Position numbers and translations under genes: made by a program. A stretch of 64,000 nt of DNA from Salvelinus alpinus (lineage: Eukaryota; Chordata; Actinopteri; Salmoniformes; Salmonidae): the NCBI RefSeq assembly GCF_045679555.1, contig NC_092120.1, forward strand, positions 10,219,805-10,283,804, read 5' to 3'. Positions 23,072 to 33,618 of this stretch are shown here, piece after piece (the stretch's first letter is position 1; each line of letters starts with the position of its first letter). Under the pieces are notes generated by a model. It saw nothing but the letters and a program-made list of their open reading frames with translations. It ran no database searches and was not told the origin of the DNA.

Positions 23072-24144
23072 GATGAGAAACTATCTACTGTCAAAGCCAT
23101 ACAGTAAAGATAATCACTTCCAAAGAAAGAAGATCAAAGAAAGGCTGAGTTATTTTCCTTTTCACTACACACCCACATGCCCAGTGATTACATAACTTCT
23201 ATAGGTTAGTGAGAGTACAGTATGCGAGTAGAAAAGCTATACACTGCATATCCAAAAGCAAAGCTTGGGTTGTTAATCATTAGTTGAGGAAATGTACAGC
23301 ACCCAATTGCTTGACGAGATAGGAGCACTCAATAATCCCATTCATCCCAATGGGATTACCTGTCTATAAAGAAATGTCTATACACAGTTTAAAGAACATC
23401 ACACTACCTGCGAAAGGGAGGGGGTGATTTTTCAATTACCTTTCATGGTGGCAGATCTTTGTAGAGATTGTAGAAAATGTTGATGAGCGAGAGAGTTTTG
23501 GCAGTTGAGCTTGTTATCCCAGTGTTAAGAGGGACCTGTAACTCTGTGGGGTTGTTGACATCACCCTTGCCTCGACATGACCCCTTCACTCCATAGCTTG
23601 GACTTCCCAAAAGGGGTGACGCAAGACCCTGGAGCTTCCATCTCTTCTAGCTCAATTCCTCCTGTCGCTATGGTTGCTGAGGCAGACGGTGGCCATGCTG
23701 AACTAAACTACCCACAAGGCCGTGCCCAGCCTTGCCTTTCCCTTTCCTCCCCCTCAGCCCCCTCGGCCCAGTCCATCTGGCATTAGTTAAAAATTAATAT
23801 CCTGGAATCCTGGAGAGGCAAGGAGAAGGAGGGGAGTCTGACATGTAGGCCTATAGTTTGCCTTAGAGCCTGTGGGAGATGGTAGTGGTGATGGTTGTGG
23901 TTGGTTTTAGATTTGTTGGTTTGCATGATTACACACAGACGAGTCAACACACACATTGAGTTATCTTCGTGAGTTTAGGCCTGCTGTTCATCACAGGTGG
24001 AGTCTGGAGTCCTGGGAGGGACGGAGGCTGCTTCTGCCGTAATGGTTCAACTTTGAACGCACTCCCATCCTAGTTTAACATCTAAAAAAGCTTTTTATAG
24101 TTAGACATTGTATAATTGGATGTTTTCTGTATGATGTTGAATAT
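23072..24144. other. npr1 intron 1, no feature recognised
   Basis: Non-coding intron sequence, no repeat termini noticed. Confidence 0.4.
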
Positions 24145-24343
24145 ACACTCTTGGGAAAAAAGGTGCTATCTAGAACCTAAAAGCATTCTTCTGTTGTCCC
24201 AATAGAATAACCCTTTGAAGAACCCTTTTGGTTCCAGGTAGAATATTTTTGAAACCAGAAAGGTTTCTATATGGAACCAAGAAAAGGTTATCCTATGGGG
24301 ACAGTCAAAGAACCCTTTTGGAACCCTTTTTCTAAGAGTGTTT
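24145..24343. repeat. Palindromic MITE (AACCCTTTTGG modules)
   Basis: The ends ACACTCTTGGGAAAAAAGG and CCCTTTTTCTAAGAGTGT are inverted repeats. The interior has inverted repeats of GAACCCTTTTGG and GGTTCCAGGTAG modules, so most of the element can fold on itself. It is a typical high-copy salmonid MITE. Confidence 0.7.
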
Positions 24344-25434
24344 AGATAAGAAATGCTCTAAACTAGATACTGGATTGTAGTTTAGTTATGGCTGGTAGTT
24401 CCATGCCTGGGACAAATCCACAGACTTCTCTACCACATTTTGGGACAATTAGCTCCCAGGGTGTCTAGCATAAACACACGCACACACACGCACACACACG
24501 CGCACATGCACATGCACACAGTCTCTCTGAGTGCATCTCCTGCTGAGGAAAATCATGATGTCAGAACTTGATGTGTCATAAAAAACAACACAACCTTCAA
24601 CATTTGTTCTTAGAGAGAGATAGCACAGGACTAAATTCAAAAGACTCTTGTATCTCTCAATTAGCATAGAGCATTTTACATTTTGAAAGCTGACCCTCTT
24701 TAGACTGTCTTCCACCATTTTCAGCACTCACAATTAATTTAGATAGTACAGTAGTTTACCTCGATGTTGAAATGTTAGGGATAAGGCCTGTTATCATCTC
24801 AGGATGGAATCAAGGAAATGTTTGTGAAGTCTTGTACCAATTTTAAATAATTCTCGTGGTCAGAGTCTTTTATATAAGGAGTCTTTATGGTAGGGTAAAC
24901 CTAATGGTTTGTTCACACTATGATGGAAATATTGAACTGAGGCAAGGTTACCCCACAGACAGAAATTAGCAAAATGATTATAAAACCAATAATCTGTGGG
25001 ACTCAATGTTTCGAGTAACTTTAATTCAAAGCTCTGGTGTGGCCTCTTGTACCATCTCATCTTTGATCTGAAAGTCAGTTCCACTGTTGAGTCGACCAGC
25101 TCTTTTCTCCCTGGGGCATTTTCCAAGGCTCTCCAACCTGTTTGTGTTGTTTGTTTGTATCAGTATATATCCATGTAAAGTTTTTGAAATTGTCTTTTGA
25201 GTCATCAGATAAACAATACCATATTTCTGGTCAGATCCCTGCAGGCCTAAGCTGCGATACAAGAGGCTCTTGCTGATTTCATCCCACCTTTCAATAAGGC
25301 CCTATTGGGTTTGTTTTGTGTGCTGTGTGTGGCTGATGGCAAATGAAGCAAAACAGAAATTCAGTATGAATGGGTTGATAGTAGCCACAGTCTAAGAGAG
25401 GTATAGTATCTCAATAGTGTTCACTTATAGATGT
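24344..25434. other. npr1 intron 1, unassigned
   Basis: A short mixed CA/CG repeat (ACACACGCACACACACGC, about 24475-24520) is the only pattern noticed. Confidence 0.4.
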
Positions 25435-25648
25435 CCCACTGGGCACAAATGTTGCTCAAAGTACTTTGATTTACATTTGATTGGATTGTCAACTAACAAG
25501 AAATGAACCAAAATTGGAACCATGAAAAATTGGGTGAAAAAAAGACAAACATTCCCAAAATACTTTTAAGTTGATGACTTTTTGCAAAGTTGTTTGTTGA
25601 AATGACGTGAAAACAACGTTGATTCAACCAGTTTTTTCCCAGTGAGAT
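25435..25648. repeat. MITE with CCCACTGGGCACA ends
   Basis: The left end CCCACTGGGCACAAATG and the right end, an imperfect inverse (TTTTTTCCCAGTGAGA), together with the GAAATGACGTGAAAACAACG and TTGATTCAACCAGT interior, identify a short non-autonomous element common in fish genomes. Non-coding. Confidence 0.65.
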
Positions 25649-27183
25649 GGTGACTGCATGGACACATAGAGGGGTTGTTTGGAGTGAAGTACACAGTGAC
25701 ATACTGCGACATACTGTTACATCATTCTCATTTAATGTGCCAGCTTCGGGTCCCCATACACTGGTCTTCTTGCTTTCATCCAAAGATCCCAATAGGTATG
25801 CCAAGCAGCAATGTTTCTAAGTAATATTCCATATAAAAATATTAATTGGGATTCACTTCCACTGTCTGCATATTGCAATTTGTAATTGTAATGCAATTAG
25901 ATAATGTCATGGTTAATCAAGAACCAGGGAAGTCTGCTGTCTCTGTCACTGTCACTGTCACTGTCACTGCGGAATTGTTGTGTGTTCAGGAGGAAGTTGA
26001 CAGGTCCTACATCACAGTAATTCAAAGACTAAATCAAGTGTCTTTGTTTCTCTGGAATGTTTTGGGAGATTACACTGACACAGAGGGATTGATTATGTTA
26101 TCAATCACCAATTTATAGGAAAGGAAGAAGTTGTGTGTGGTTGTGAGAGACAGAGTAAAGAGGGCTACAGAATTCAAAGCGACAAACAGACATCCGTGAC
26201 TCGATAACGGCCAATTAAAGTTTGTAAATAAAACATTTTTAAAAGTTTGTAAATATATAATAATGGTCCATCAGCCTGTCTCTACTCTGCGGTTGTGGAC
26301 TCTGAATTAAGTTAAGAAAAATAAATTAAGGTGGAGGGAGAGAAGGAAATGGAAAAAGTAAGAACTGTTCTTATTCCTTCCTTTCATCGCTCTCCCTCTC
26401 CTTCTAACACCCCCCTTATCTCTCAATGTCACCTTCTGATAACCTTGTGTGAAGGTAAGAAAATCAGACAGGATGGTGTGGTGACGTGTGACAGACATTT
26501 TGTTTGCTATCTCCGCCTCACTCTTGCTCTCTCATCCAGTTGTCATGGTATGAGCTGGGCTGTCCACAGTGAAACCAATACACCATCAGTTCTTCCTGAG
26601 GTTGGAAGTTCAAAGGAAGTGTCAGACTGCCTGAAGATGATAGTGGAAATGTGTGTGACCCCGCACTTATCAGGCATGAAAGGTATGTAAAGTCACAGTG
26701 TTTGCTCCGCCCGGTGCCGGGGTCAGGCCTGGGCTTTGCCCCCTTGTACCGCTCTACACTCCTCTAGCCGTTATGCTATCCTGGTTTGTTTCAATCCACT
26801 CATGTTGTCAACAGCTTGTCTTACACCAAATGTTATATATCTTGGTGCCACTAAAAGTTGAGTGTGGCACCAAACCACTGGTGGCGCCATTGTTTGGAGG
26901 GGATCCGGATGAGGATGGAGTCTCACCAGGAGGAGGGCACTTAGACCCTCCTTATACTTTTGTAAGCCTCCTGAGCCCAGGGCGACCCGGGAGATCCCTT
27001 TTAGTCTCCTTAGGTTTGTTGGTTTGGTTCCACTGCTCACTTCCTGAACAGTGTCATTAAACCCTGAAACAATAGAGCCGCCAGGACAGGAAGTACGTGC
27101 TACAGGAATGTCATCACGCCCTTGGAGACTTCCTGTGCCACTCTTCCACGCCACACGGTGCCAGACCAGACCACAATAAACTA
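25649..27183. other. npr1 intron 1, unassigned
   Basis: A TGTCAC-type hexamer repeats about four times near 25942-25970. The G/C-rich block at 26700-27060 looks unlike its surroundings and may be an old repeat, but I cannot name it. No coding evidence. Confidence 0.35.
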
Positions 27184-27557
27184 GATAAGACCAGGGACGG
27201 ACTAGAAATGAAAATGGCCCTGGACTTTTTGACTCAGACCGGCCCACCAAAACCCCCCCAGTGATACACCACTATCCACGCCACACTTTATGTAAACAAG
27301 ATTACTGAACAATATTTATAACAATAACTTTAGCAAAATAGATGTCAAATAGAATAAGGGGAACGTGTTGCTCTTAGGAGGAGGCTGGCTAGAGGGAGCA
27401 CATATTGGCACAATGGCACTGGCAGCAAGGTGGCAAGAATCTCTGGAACCATCTGACCAGTAAAATAAATAATACAAGAAGAAATTTGTAGGTGAAAAGA
27501 CTGGTGAGTAGGCAAGTCAGAGAATAAAATTAAAATAAACATATTTCCTACTTCCTT

Positions 27558-27630
27558 AAATTAGCAATTTCTGCAGCAGTTTACTTCTCTCATCAATGCC
27601 ATCTATAACCAGGTCACTGTCCAGGGCCAT
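27558..27630 (-). pseudogene. hAT transposase, extreme C-terminus
   Basis: Minus-strand translation from 27630 reads MALDSDLVIDGIDERSKLLQ and stops at TAA, the normal C-terminal end of this hAT group. It is separated from the rest of the dimerisation domain by the LINE. This segment precisely marks the 3' edge of the LINE insertion. Confidence 0.8.
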
Positions 27631-28077
27631 TTTTTTATTTATTTATTTATTTAACCTTTATTTAACCAGGTAGGCAAATTGAGAACACGTTCTCATTTAC
27701 AATTGCGACCTGGCCAAGATAAAGCAAAGCAGTTCGACACATACAACAACACATAGTTACACATGGAGTAAAACAAACATATAGTCAATGATACAGTGAA
27801 AAAAAATAAGTCTATATACAATGTGAGCAAGTGAGGTGAGATAAGGGAGGTGAAGGCAAACAAATATATGTATAAATAAATAAAAATATAAAAAGGCCAT
27901 GGTGGCGAAGTAAATACAACACAGCAAGTAAAATAAAAACTAAAAACACTGGAATGGTTGGTTTGCAGTGGAAGAAAGCGCAAAGTAGAGACAGAAATAA
28001 TGGGGTGCAAAGGAGCAAAATAAATAAATAAATACAGTAGGTAAAGAGGTAGTTGTTTGGGCTAAATTATAGATGGG

Positions 28078-31000
28078 CTATGTACAGGTGCAGTAATCTA
28101 TGAGCTGCTCTGACAGCTGGTGCTTAAAGCTAGTGAGGGAGATAAGTGTTTCCAGTTTCAGAGATTTTTGTAGTTCGTTCCAGTCATTGGCAGCAGAGAA
28201 CTGGAAGGAGAGGCGGCCAAAGGAAGAATTGGTTTTGGGGGTGACCAGAGAGATAAACCTGCTGGAGCGCGTGCTACAGGTAGGTGTTGCTATGGTGACC
28301 AGCGAGCTGAGATAAGGGGGGACTTTACCTAGCAGGGTCTTGTAGATGACCAGGAACCAGTGGGTTTGGCGACGAGTATGAAGCGAGGGCCAGCCAACGA
28401 GAGTGTACAGGTCGCAGTGGTGGGTAGTATATGGGGCTTTGGTGACAAAACGGATGGCACTGTGATAGACTGCATCCAATTTATTGAGTAGGGTTTTGGA
28501 GGCTATTTTGTAAATGACATCACCGAAGTCGAGGATTGGTAGGATGGTCAGTTTTACAAGGGTATGTTTGGCAGCATGAGTGAAGGATGCTTTGTTGCGG
28601 AATAGGAAGCCAATTCTAGATTTAACTTTGGATTGGAGATGTTTGATGTGAGTCTGGAAGGAGAGTTTACAGTCTAACCAGACACCTAGGTATTTGTAGT
28701 TGTCCACATATTCTAAGTCAGAGCCGTCCAGAGTAGTGATGTTGGACAGGCGGGCAGGTGCAGGCAGCGATCGGTTGAAGAGCATGCATTTAGTTTTACT
28801 TGTATTTAAGAGCAATTGGAGGCCACGGAAGGAGAGTTGTATGGCATTGAAGCTCGCCTGGAGGGTTGTTAACACAGTGTCAAAAGAAGGGCCAGAAGTA
28901 TACAGAATAGTGTCGTCTGCGTAGAGGTGGATCAGAGAATCACCAGCAGCAAGAGCGACATCATTGATGTATACAGAGAAGAGAGTCGGTCCAAGAATTG
29001 AACCCTGTGGCACATCCATGGAGACTGCCAGAGGCCCGGACAACAGACCCTCCGATTTGACACACTGAACTCGATCAGAGAAGTAGTTGGTGAACCAGGC
29101 GAGGCAATCATTAGAGAAACCAAGGCTGTCGAGTCTGCCGATGAGGATGTGGTGATTGACAGAGTCAAAAGCCTTGGCCAGGTCAATGAATACGGCTGCA
29201 CAGTATTGTTTCCTATCGATGGCGGTTAAGATATCGTTTATGACCTTGAGCGTGGCTGAGGTGCACCCATGACCAGCTCTGAAACCAGATTGCATAGCGG
29301 AGAAGGTATGGTGGGATTCGAAATGGTCGGTAATCTGTTTGTTGACTTGGCTTTCGAAGACCTTAGAAAGGCAGGGTAGGATAGATATAGGTCTGTAGCT
29401 GTTAGGGTCAAGAGTGTCCCCCCCTTTGAAGAGGGGGATAACCGCAGCTGCTTTCCAATCTTTGGGAATCTCAGACGACACGAAAGAGAGGTTGAAAAGG
29501 CTAGTAATAGGGGTGGCAACAATTTCAGCAGATAGTTTTAGAAAGAAAGGGTCCAGATTATCTAGCCCGGCTGATTTGTAAGGGTCCAGATTTTGCAGCT
29601 CTTTTATAACATCAGCTGACTGTATTTGGGAGAAAGAGAAATGGGGAAGGCTTGGGCGAGTAGCAGAGGGGAGGGCAGTGCTGTTGTCCGGGGTAGGGGT
29701 AGCCAGGTGGAAAGCATGGCCAGCCGTAGAAAAATGCTTATTGAAATTCTCAATTATAGTGGATTTGTCGGTGGTGACAGTGTTTCCTATCTTCAGAGCA
29801 GTTGGAAGCTGGGAGGAGGTGTTCTTATTCTCCATGGACTTTACAGTGTCCCAGAACTTTTTTGAATTTGTGTTGCAGGAAGCAAATTTCTGCTTGAAAA
29901 AGCTAGCCTTGGCTTTTCTAACTGCCTGTGTATACTGGTTTCTAGCTTCCCTGAAAAGTTGCATATCACGGGGGCTGTTCGATGCTAATGCAGAACGCCA
30001 TAGGATGTTTTTCTGTTGGTTAAGGGCAGTCAGGTCAGGAGAGAACCAAGGGCTATATCTGTTCCTGGTTCTAAATTTCTTGAATGGGGCATGCTTATTC
30101 AAGATGGTGAGGAAGGCATTTAAAAAAAATGTCCAGGCATCCTCTACTGACGGGATGAGATCAATATCCTTCCAGGATACCTCGGCCAGGTCGATTAGAA
30201 AGGCCTGCTCGCTGAAGTGTTTCAGGGAGCGTTTGACAGTGATGAGTGGAGGTCGTTTGACCGCTGACCCATTACGGATGCAGGCAATGAGGCAGTGATC
30301 GCTGAGATCTTGGTTGAAAACAGCAGAGGTGTATTTGGAGGGCAAGTTTGTTAGGATGATATCTATGAGGGTACCCGTGTTTACGGAATTGGGGTGGTAC
30401 CTGGTAGGTTCATTGATAATTTGTGTGAGATTGAGGGCATCAAGCTTAGATTGTAGGGTGGCTGGGGTGTTAAGCATGTTAAAATGTAGGTCGCCTAGCA
30501 GCACGAGCTCTGAAGATAGATGGGGGGCAATCAGTTCACATATAGTGTCCAGAGCACAGCTGGGGGCAGAGGGTGGTCTATAGCAGGCGGCAACGGTGAG
30601 AGACTTGTTTTTAGAGAGGTGGATTTTTAAAAGTAGAAGTTCAAATTGTTTGGGAACAGACCTGGATAGTAAAACAGAACTCTGCAGGCAATCTTTGCAA
30701 TAGATTGCAACACCGCCCCCTTTGGCCGTTCTATCTTGTCTGAAAATCTTGTAGTTGGGGATGAAAATGTCAGAATTTTTGGTGGTCTTTCTAAGCCAGG
30801 ATTCAGACACGGCTAAAACATCCGGGTTGGCAGAGTGTGCTAAAGCAGTGAACAAAACAAACTTAGGGAGGAGGCTTCTAATGTTAACATGCATGAAGCC
30901 AAGGCTATTACGGTTACAGAAGTCATCAAAAGAGAGCGCCTGGGGAATAGGAGTGGAGCTAGGTACTGCAGGGCCTGGATTCACCTCTACATCACCAGAG

Positions 31001-31386
31001 GAACAGAGGAGGAGTAGGATAAGGGTACGGCTAAAAGCTATGAGAATTGGTCGTCTAGAACTTCTAGAGCAGAGAGTAAAAGGAAGTTTCTGGGGGCGAT
31101 AAAATAGCTTAAAGGAATAATGTACAGACAAAGGTATGGTAGGATGTGAATACAGTGGAGGTAAACCTAGGTATTGAGTGATGATGAGAGAGATATTGTC
31201 TCTAGAAACATCATTGAAACCAGGTGATGTCATCGCATATGTGGGTGGTGGAACTGTGAGGTTGGATATGGTATAGTGAGCAGGGCTAGAGGCTCTACAG
31301 TGAAATAAGCCAATAAACACTAACCAGAACAGCAATGGACAAGGCATATTTACATTAAGGAGAGGCATGCTTAATCGAGTGATCAA
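28078..31386 (-). CDS. LINE ORF: 2A-like motif, APE endonuclease and reverse transcriptase
   Basis: A single 1102-residue open frame with no stop or frameshift. Residues 1-120 include a hydrophobic stretch (about 18-29) but no known enzyme domain. At residues 131-139 it has GDVEVNPGP, the ribosome-skipping 2A-like signature, after a leucine run. An APE-type endonuclease follows (about 150-380): HVNIRSLLPKF, SESWL, GGGVAIYC, LLGDL and SDHCLIA. The reverse transcriptase (about 620-900) has NSYRPISILPCLSKVFE, FIDLAKAFDSVNH, VPQGSILGPTLF and catalytic YADD at 822-825. The protein would nick target DNA and copy its own RNA there. The ATG at 31386 is the first in frame; a second lies at residue 7. 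L2 or a related CR1-group clade is likely, not proven. Confidence 0.92.
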   Translation of the reverse strand: MITRLSMPLLNVNMPCPLLFWLVFIGLFHCRASSPAHYTISNLTVPPPTYAMTSPGFNDVSRDNISLIITQYLGLPPLYSHPTIPLSVHYSFKLFYRPQKLPFTLCSRSSRRPILIAFSRTLILLLLCSSGDVEVNPGPAVPSSTPIPQALSFDDFCNRNSLGFMHVNIRSLLPKFVLFTALAHSANPDVLAVSESWLRKTTKNSDIFIPNYKIFRQDRTAKGGGVAIYCKDCLQSSVLLSRSVPKQFELLLLKIHLSKNKSLTVAACYRPPSAPSCALDTICELIAPHLSSELVLLGDLHFNMLNTPATLQSKLDALNLTQIINEPTRYHPNSVNTGTLIDIILTNLPSKYTSAVFNQDLSDHCLIACIRNGSAVKRPPLITVKRSLKHFSEQAFLIDLAEVSWKDIDLIPSVEDAWTFFLNAFLTILNKHAPFKKFRTRNRYSPWFSPDLTALNQQKNILWRSALASNSPRDMQLFREARNQYTQAVRKAKASFFKQKFASCNTNSKKFWDTVKSMENKNTSSQLPTALKIGNTVTTDKSTIIENFNKHFSTAGHAFHLATPTPDNSTALPSATRPSLPHFSFSQIQSADVIKELQNLDPYKSAGLDNLDPFFLKLSAEIVATPITSLFNLSFVSSEIPKDWKAAAVIPLFKGGDTLDPNSYRPISILPCLSKVFESQVNKQITDHFESHHTFSAMQSGFRAGHGCTSATLKVINDILTAIDRKQYCAAVFIDLAKAFDSVNHHILIGRLDSLGFSNDCLAWFTNYFSDRVQCVKSEGLLSGPLAVSMDVPQGSILGPTLFSVYINDVALAAGDSLIHLYADDTILYTSGPSFDTVLTTLQASFNAIQLSFRGLQLLLNTSKTKCMLFNRSLPAPARLSNITTLDGSDLEYVDNYKYLGVWLDCKLSFQTHIKHLQSKVKSRIGFLFRNKASFTHAAKHTLVKLTILPILDFGDVIYKIASKTLLNKLDAVYHSAIRFVTKAPYTTHHCDLYTLVGWPSLHTRRQTHWFLVIYKTLLGKVPPYLSSLVTIATPTCSTRSSRFISLVTPKTNSSFGRLSFQFSAANDWNELQKSLKLETLISLTSFKHQLSEQLIDYCTCT
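30970..30996 (-). other. 2A-like ribosome-skipping motif in the full-length LINE
   Basis: Encodes GDVEVNPGP, matching the D-V/I-E-x-N-P-G-P consensus at which the ribosome fails to join Gly and Pro, giving two polypeptides from one frame. It would release an N-terminal product of 138 residues from the endonuclease-RT product. The upstream residues are hydrophobic (TLILLLLCSS). The same motif is in the truncated copy at 21486-21512. Confidence 0.85.
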
Positions 31387-32369
31387 TAAGGGTCCAGTGA
31401 GTAGAGGTTGGTTGGGGTCACGGCGATCCAGACAGCTGGCCGGGTAGCATAGTATGGAAGTCTATTTGTAGATACCTCGTGCGTTTCCGTCGGTAGGTTA
31501 GTGGGGTTCCGTGTGGTAGAGGGGATCAATCCAAATTGGCAAAATAGATATAGTGACCCAAGAAGAAAATAAAATAAATAAATAATAATAATAATTGTCC
31601 GATATACTTATTCAGATAGCAGCCGATAAGACAGCTAACGGTTAGCGGGCCCCAGTTGAGCGTTCAGGTAACGTCGGGACGGAGGTGCCAGTTGGATAAC
31701 TCCCTCGGGCAGATAACGTCGGCAGTCAGTCGTGAAGGCCCGGTGGGGCTCCGTATCTGCAGCAACAACAAAACAAAAAAAAAAACGGGTCCGGATAGGT
31801 GACTGTAGCCCAGGAATGGCTGATGGAACTCCTCAGCTGGCTAGCTCCGGAATGATTTGAGTTTGCTCCGGGATCGACGTAAGCCAATAGTCACACGGTT
31901 TGCAGCTAGCTAGCTGCAAATGTCCAGAGCCTGCGGCTGAAATCCGGGGAAACTGAGAGAGAAAAAAGTCCCGGAATGCTCCGGTCCGAGTCGCGTTGCA
32001 CAAAAGTGCCGGTAGATTATCGAGCTAAAGGAATAGCTGATGACCACAAAACGTGGGCAGCTGAAACACCAACGCTAGCCAGCAGACCGGCTAATTTCTG
32101 GGCAGCTACAGATTAGCTTCTGGCTAGCTATCGGATAGCTTCTGGTTAGCTTTCTGGCTAGCTTCTGAATTAGCCCCTGGCTAGCTTCCACGGTGGATTT
32201 TCAGATTTGAGGTAAATAATACTTTTTTGTAATTGGTGAAGCGGGTTGCAGGAAAGCTTTTGCAGGAAAGCTTTTGTAGTTGAGTTCTTGGATAATAAAA
32301 TATATAAAAGATATGCGAAGAAAGGTGTAAATATATATATATACAGGACACGACAATACGAAACAGAAA

Positions 32370-32397
32370 TGACGTCTGAACTGCTAAGCCATCTTGG
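32370..32397 (-). promoter_or_regulatory. YY1-like and CRE-like motifs at the LINE 5' end
   Basis: On the minus strand CCAAGATGGC (32388-32397) lies 26-35 bases from the LINE's 5' border, and GACGTCA (32370-32376) follows 11 bases later. The first matches the YY1 site that positions transcription initiation in mammalian L1; the second contains a CRE core. Position and match are seen. Function is inference. Confidence 0.5.
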
Positions 32398-32422
32398 AAC
32401 AAACAAAAAACAAACAAAAAAA

Positions 32423-33227
32423 CATCTCGCTCAGTAGCCATGAGCATAAAAGCCTCCAGGTGCTGTTGAGCCTACTCTTGATGAATTTCAGAGTAGAGAA
32501 GCTCCGCTCACAAGCTACCTGGGTTATTGACAGGGTAAGTAGGATCTTGTAAGCAAGGCCCAGGATGTGGTATGCGTCGTCAATAGGTTGTACTGACTAA
32601 GAATACAGTAGCAACACACTGGACAGTCCTTGCAAGATGAACAGCTCTTGTTCACCATCTCCACCTCGTCTTAATTTCCTTCAGGTCCATGATCCTCCAT
32701 AGTCCTGGTTGTGTATTCTTCAAATCCCGATTGTTTTAACCTAGTCCACTGTTCTGCCAGACTCATGAGCTCACTCTGTAAATTGGCCACCGTTGCTCTG
32801 CTGTCAAATTTGATCAAACATTTGCTTAGTTCTTGAAGGGCTGTCTGTGGAAGGCCACTGGCACTGGATGTTAGCTGACTAAAGTTTTTAGGGTCCAGAA
32901 GAGCCATGTCGGCATACAAAGTGCCATTACTCAGAAATCGCAGATGGACGTTATCTATACCTGTATCCAGAATTTGATTATGGACACCAATCCTGTATGC
33001 ACTCTCTGCCCCAATAAATGTCTCATATTGTGTCATCTCTCCAGGCATGGTTTTCTTATTTCGAGCCCTTTTTGTTGGCAGAGTGGTCTCTAACTCCAGC
33101 TCTGTTTCCTCATCCCGTTCCTGCGACTTCCTGTTGGCCCACTGAACAAATGTGTCTGCAGCTGCCTTGACTTTTTCAAAATCTCTTGCCATTCCTTTCA
33201 GCTGCTCCTCTGTAGACATAACCATAC
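32423..33227 (-). pseudogene. hAT transposase, late middle and dimerisation region
   Basis: A minus-strand frame from about 33215 to 32671 encodes a segment rich in charged residues (RKSQERDEETELELETTLPT) and an ALQELSKCLIKFDSR stretch. After a frame change the hAT dimerisation motif LSITQVACERSFSTLKFIKS appears near 32530-32480. The coding then reaches QHLEAFMLMATERD at the LINE border. The first dozen residues of the open frame belong to the gypsy LTR. The part of the transposase between the catalytic region and this segment is missing. Confidence 0.75.
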
Positions 33228-33585
33228 TATAAGGACACCAGGCGAGACCCAAATGCAGACACAGGAGGCAGATGGTTGAGAGTTCATAAACCAGGTCAGT
33301 CCAAACAGTACCAGGCGATAGGCAGGCTCGAGGTCAGGGGCAGGCAGAGTGGTCAGGCAGGCGGGCTCAGAGTGAGGACAGGCAAGGGTCAAAACCAGGA
33401 GGGCGAGAAAAGAGAGACTGGGAAAAGCAGGAGCTGAGACACAAAAACGCTGGTTGACTTGACAAACAAGACGAACTGGTACAGAGAGACAGGAAACACA
33501 GGGATAAATACACCGGGATAATAAGCGACACCTGGAGGGGGTGGAGACAAGCAATAGGACAGGTGAAACAGATCAGGGTGTGACA
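33228..33585 (-). repeat. 3' LTR of Sushi-like element
   Basis: On the minus strand it begins TGTCACACCCTGATCTG immediately after a purine-rich tract (AGAGGGGGCGGTAC) and ends near GGTGTCCTTATA. The exact last base is uncertain because the usual CA end is not seen. Confidence 0.75.
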
Positions 33586-33618
33586 GTACCGCCCCCTCTA
33601 GGGGCGCCATCTGGCATC

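Larger units (their letters stand above)
27631..32422 (-). mobile_element. Full-length LINE (L2/CR1-like) with intact ORF, inserted in hAT gene
   Basis: About 4.8 kb. Both borders are fixed by the interrupted hAT reading frame: host coding sequence ends with a QHLEAFMLMATERD segment at 32423 and resumes with MALDSD at 27630. From the 5' end (32422, minus strand) there is a 5' UTR of about 1 kb with GGCTAGCTTCT-like short tandem repeats, one 1102-residue ORF, and a 3' UTR of about 450 bp. It ends in an (AAAT)n tail. At most 3 bp (CAT) are shared at the borders, so no long target duplication exists, a common pattern for L2-like elements. The unbroken ORF and clean borders suggest a young insertion. 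Confidence 0.9.

Noticed and set aside
22405..23073. Proline-rich open frames near 22.4-23.1 kb and 40.6-40.9 kb
   Set aside because: They lie inside tRNA-derived SINEs, which do not encode protein.
26698..27060. 120-residue frame in a G/C-rich block
   Set aside because: No recognisable domain. The block could be an old repeat, but there is no evidence for a gene.
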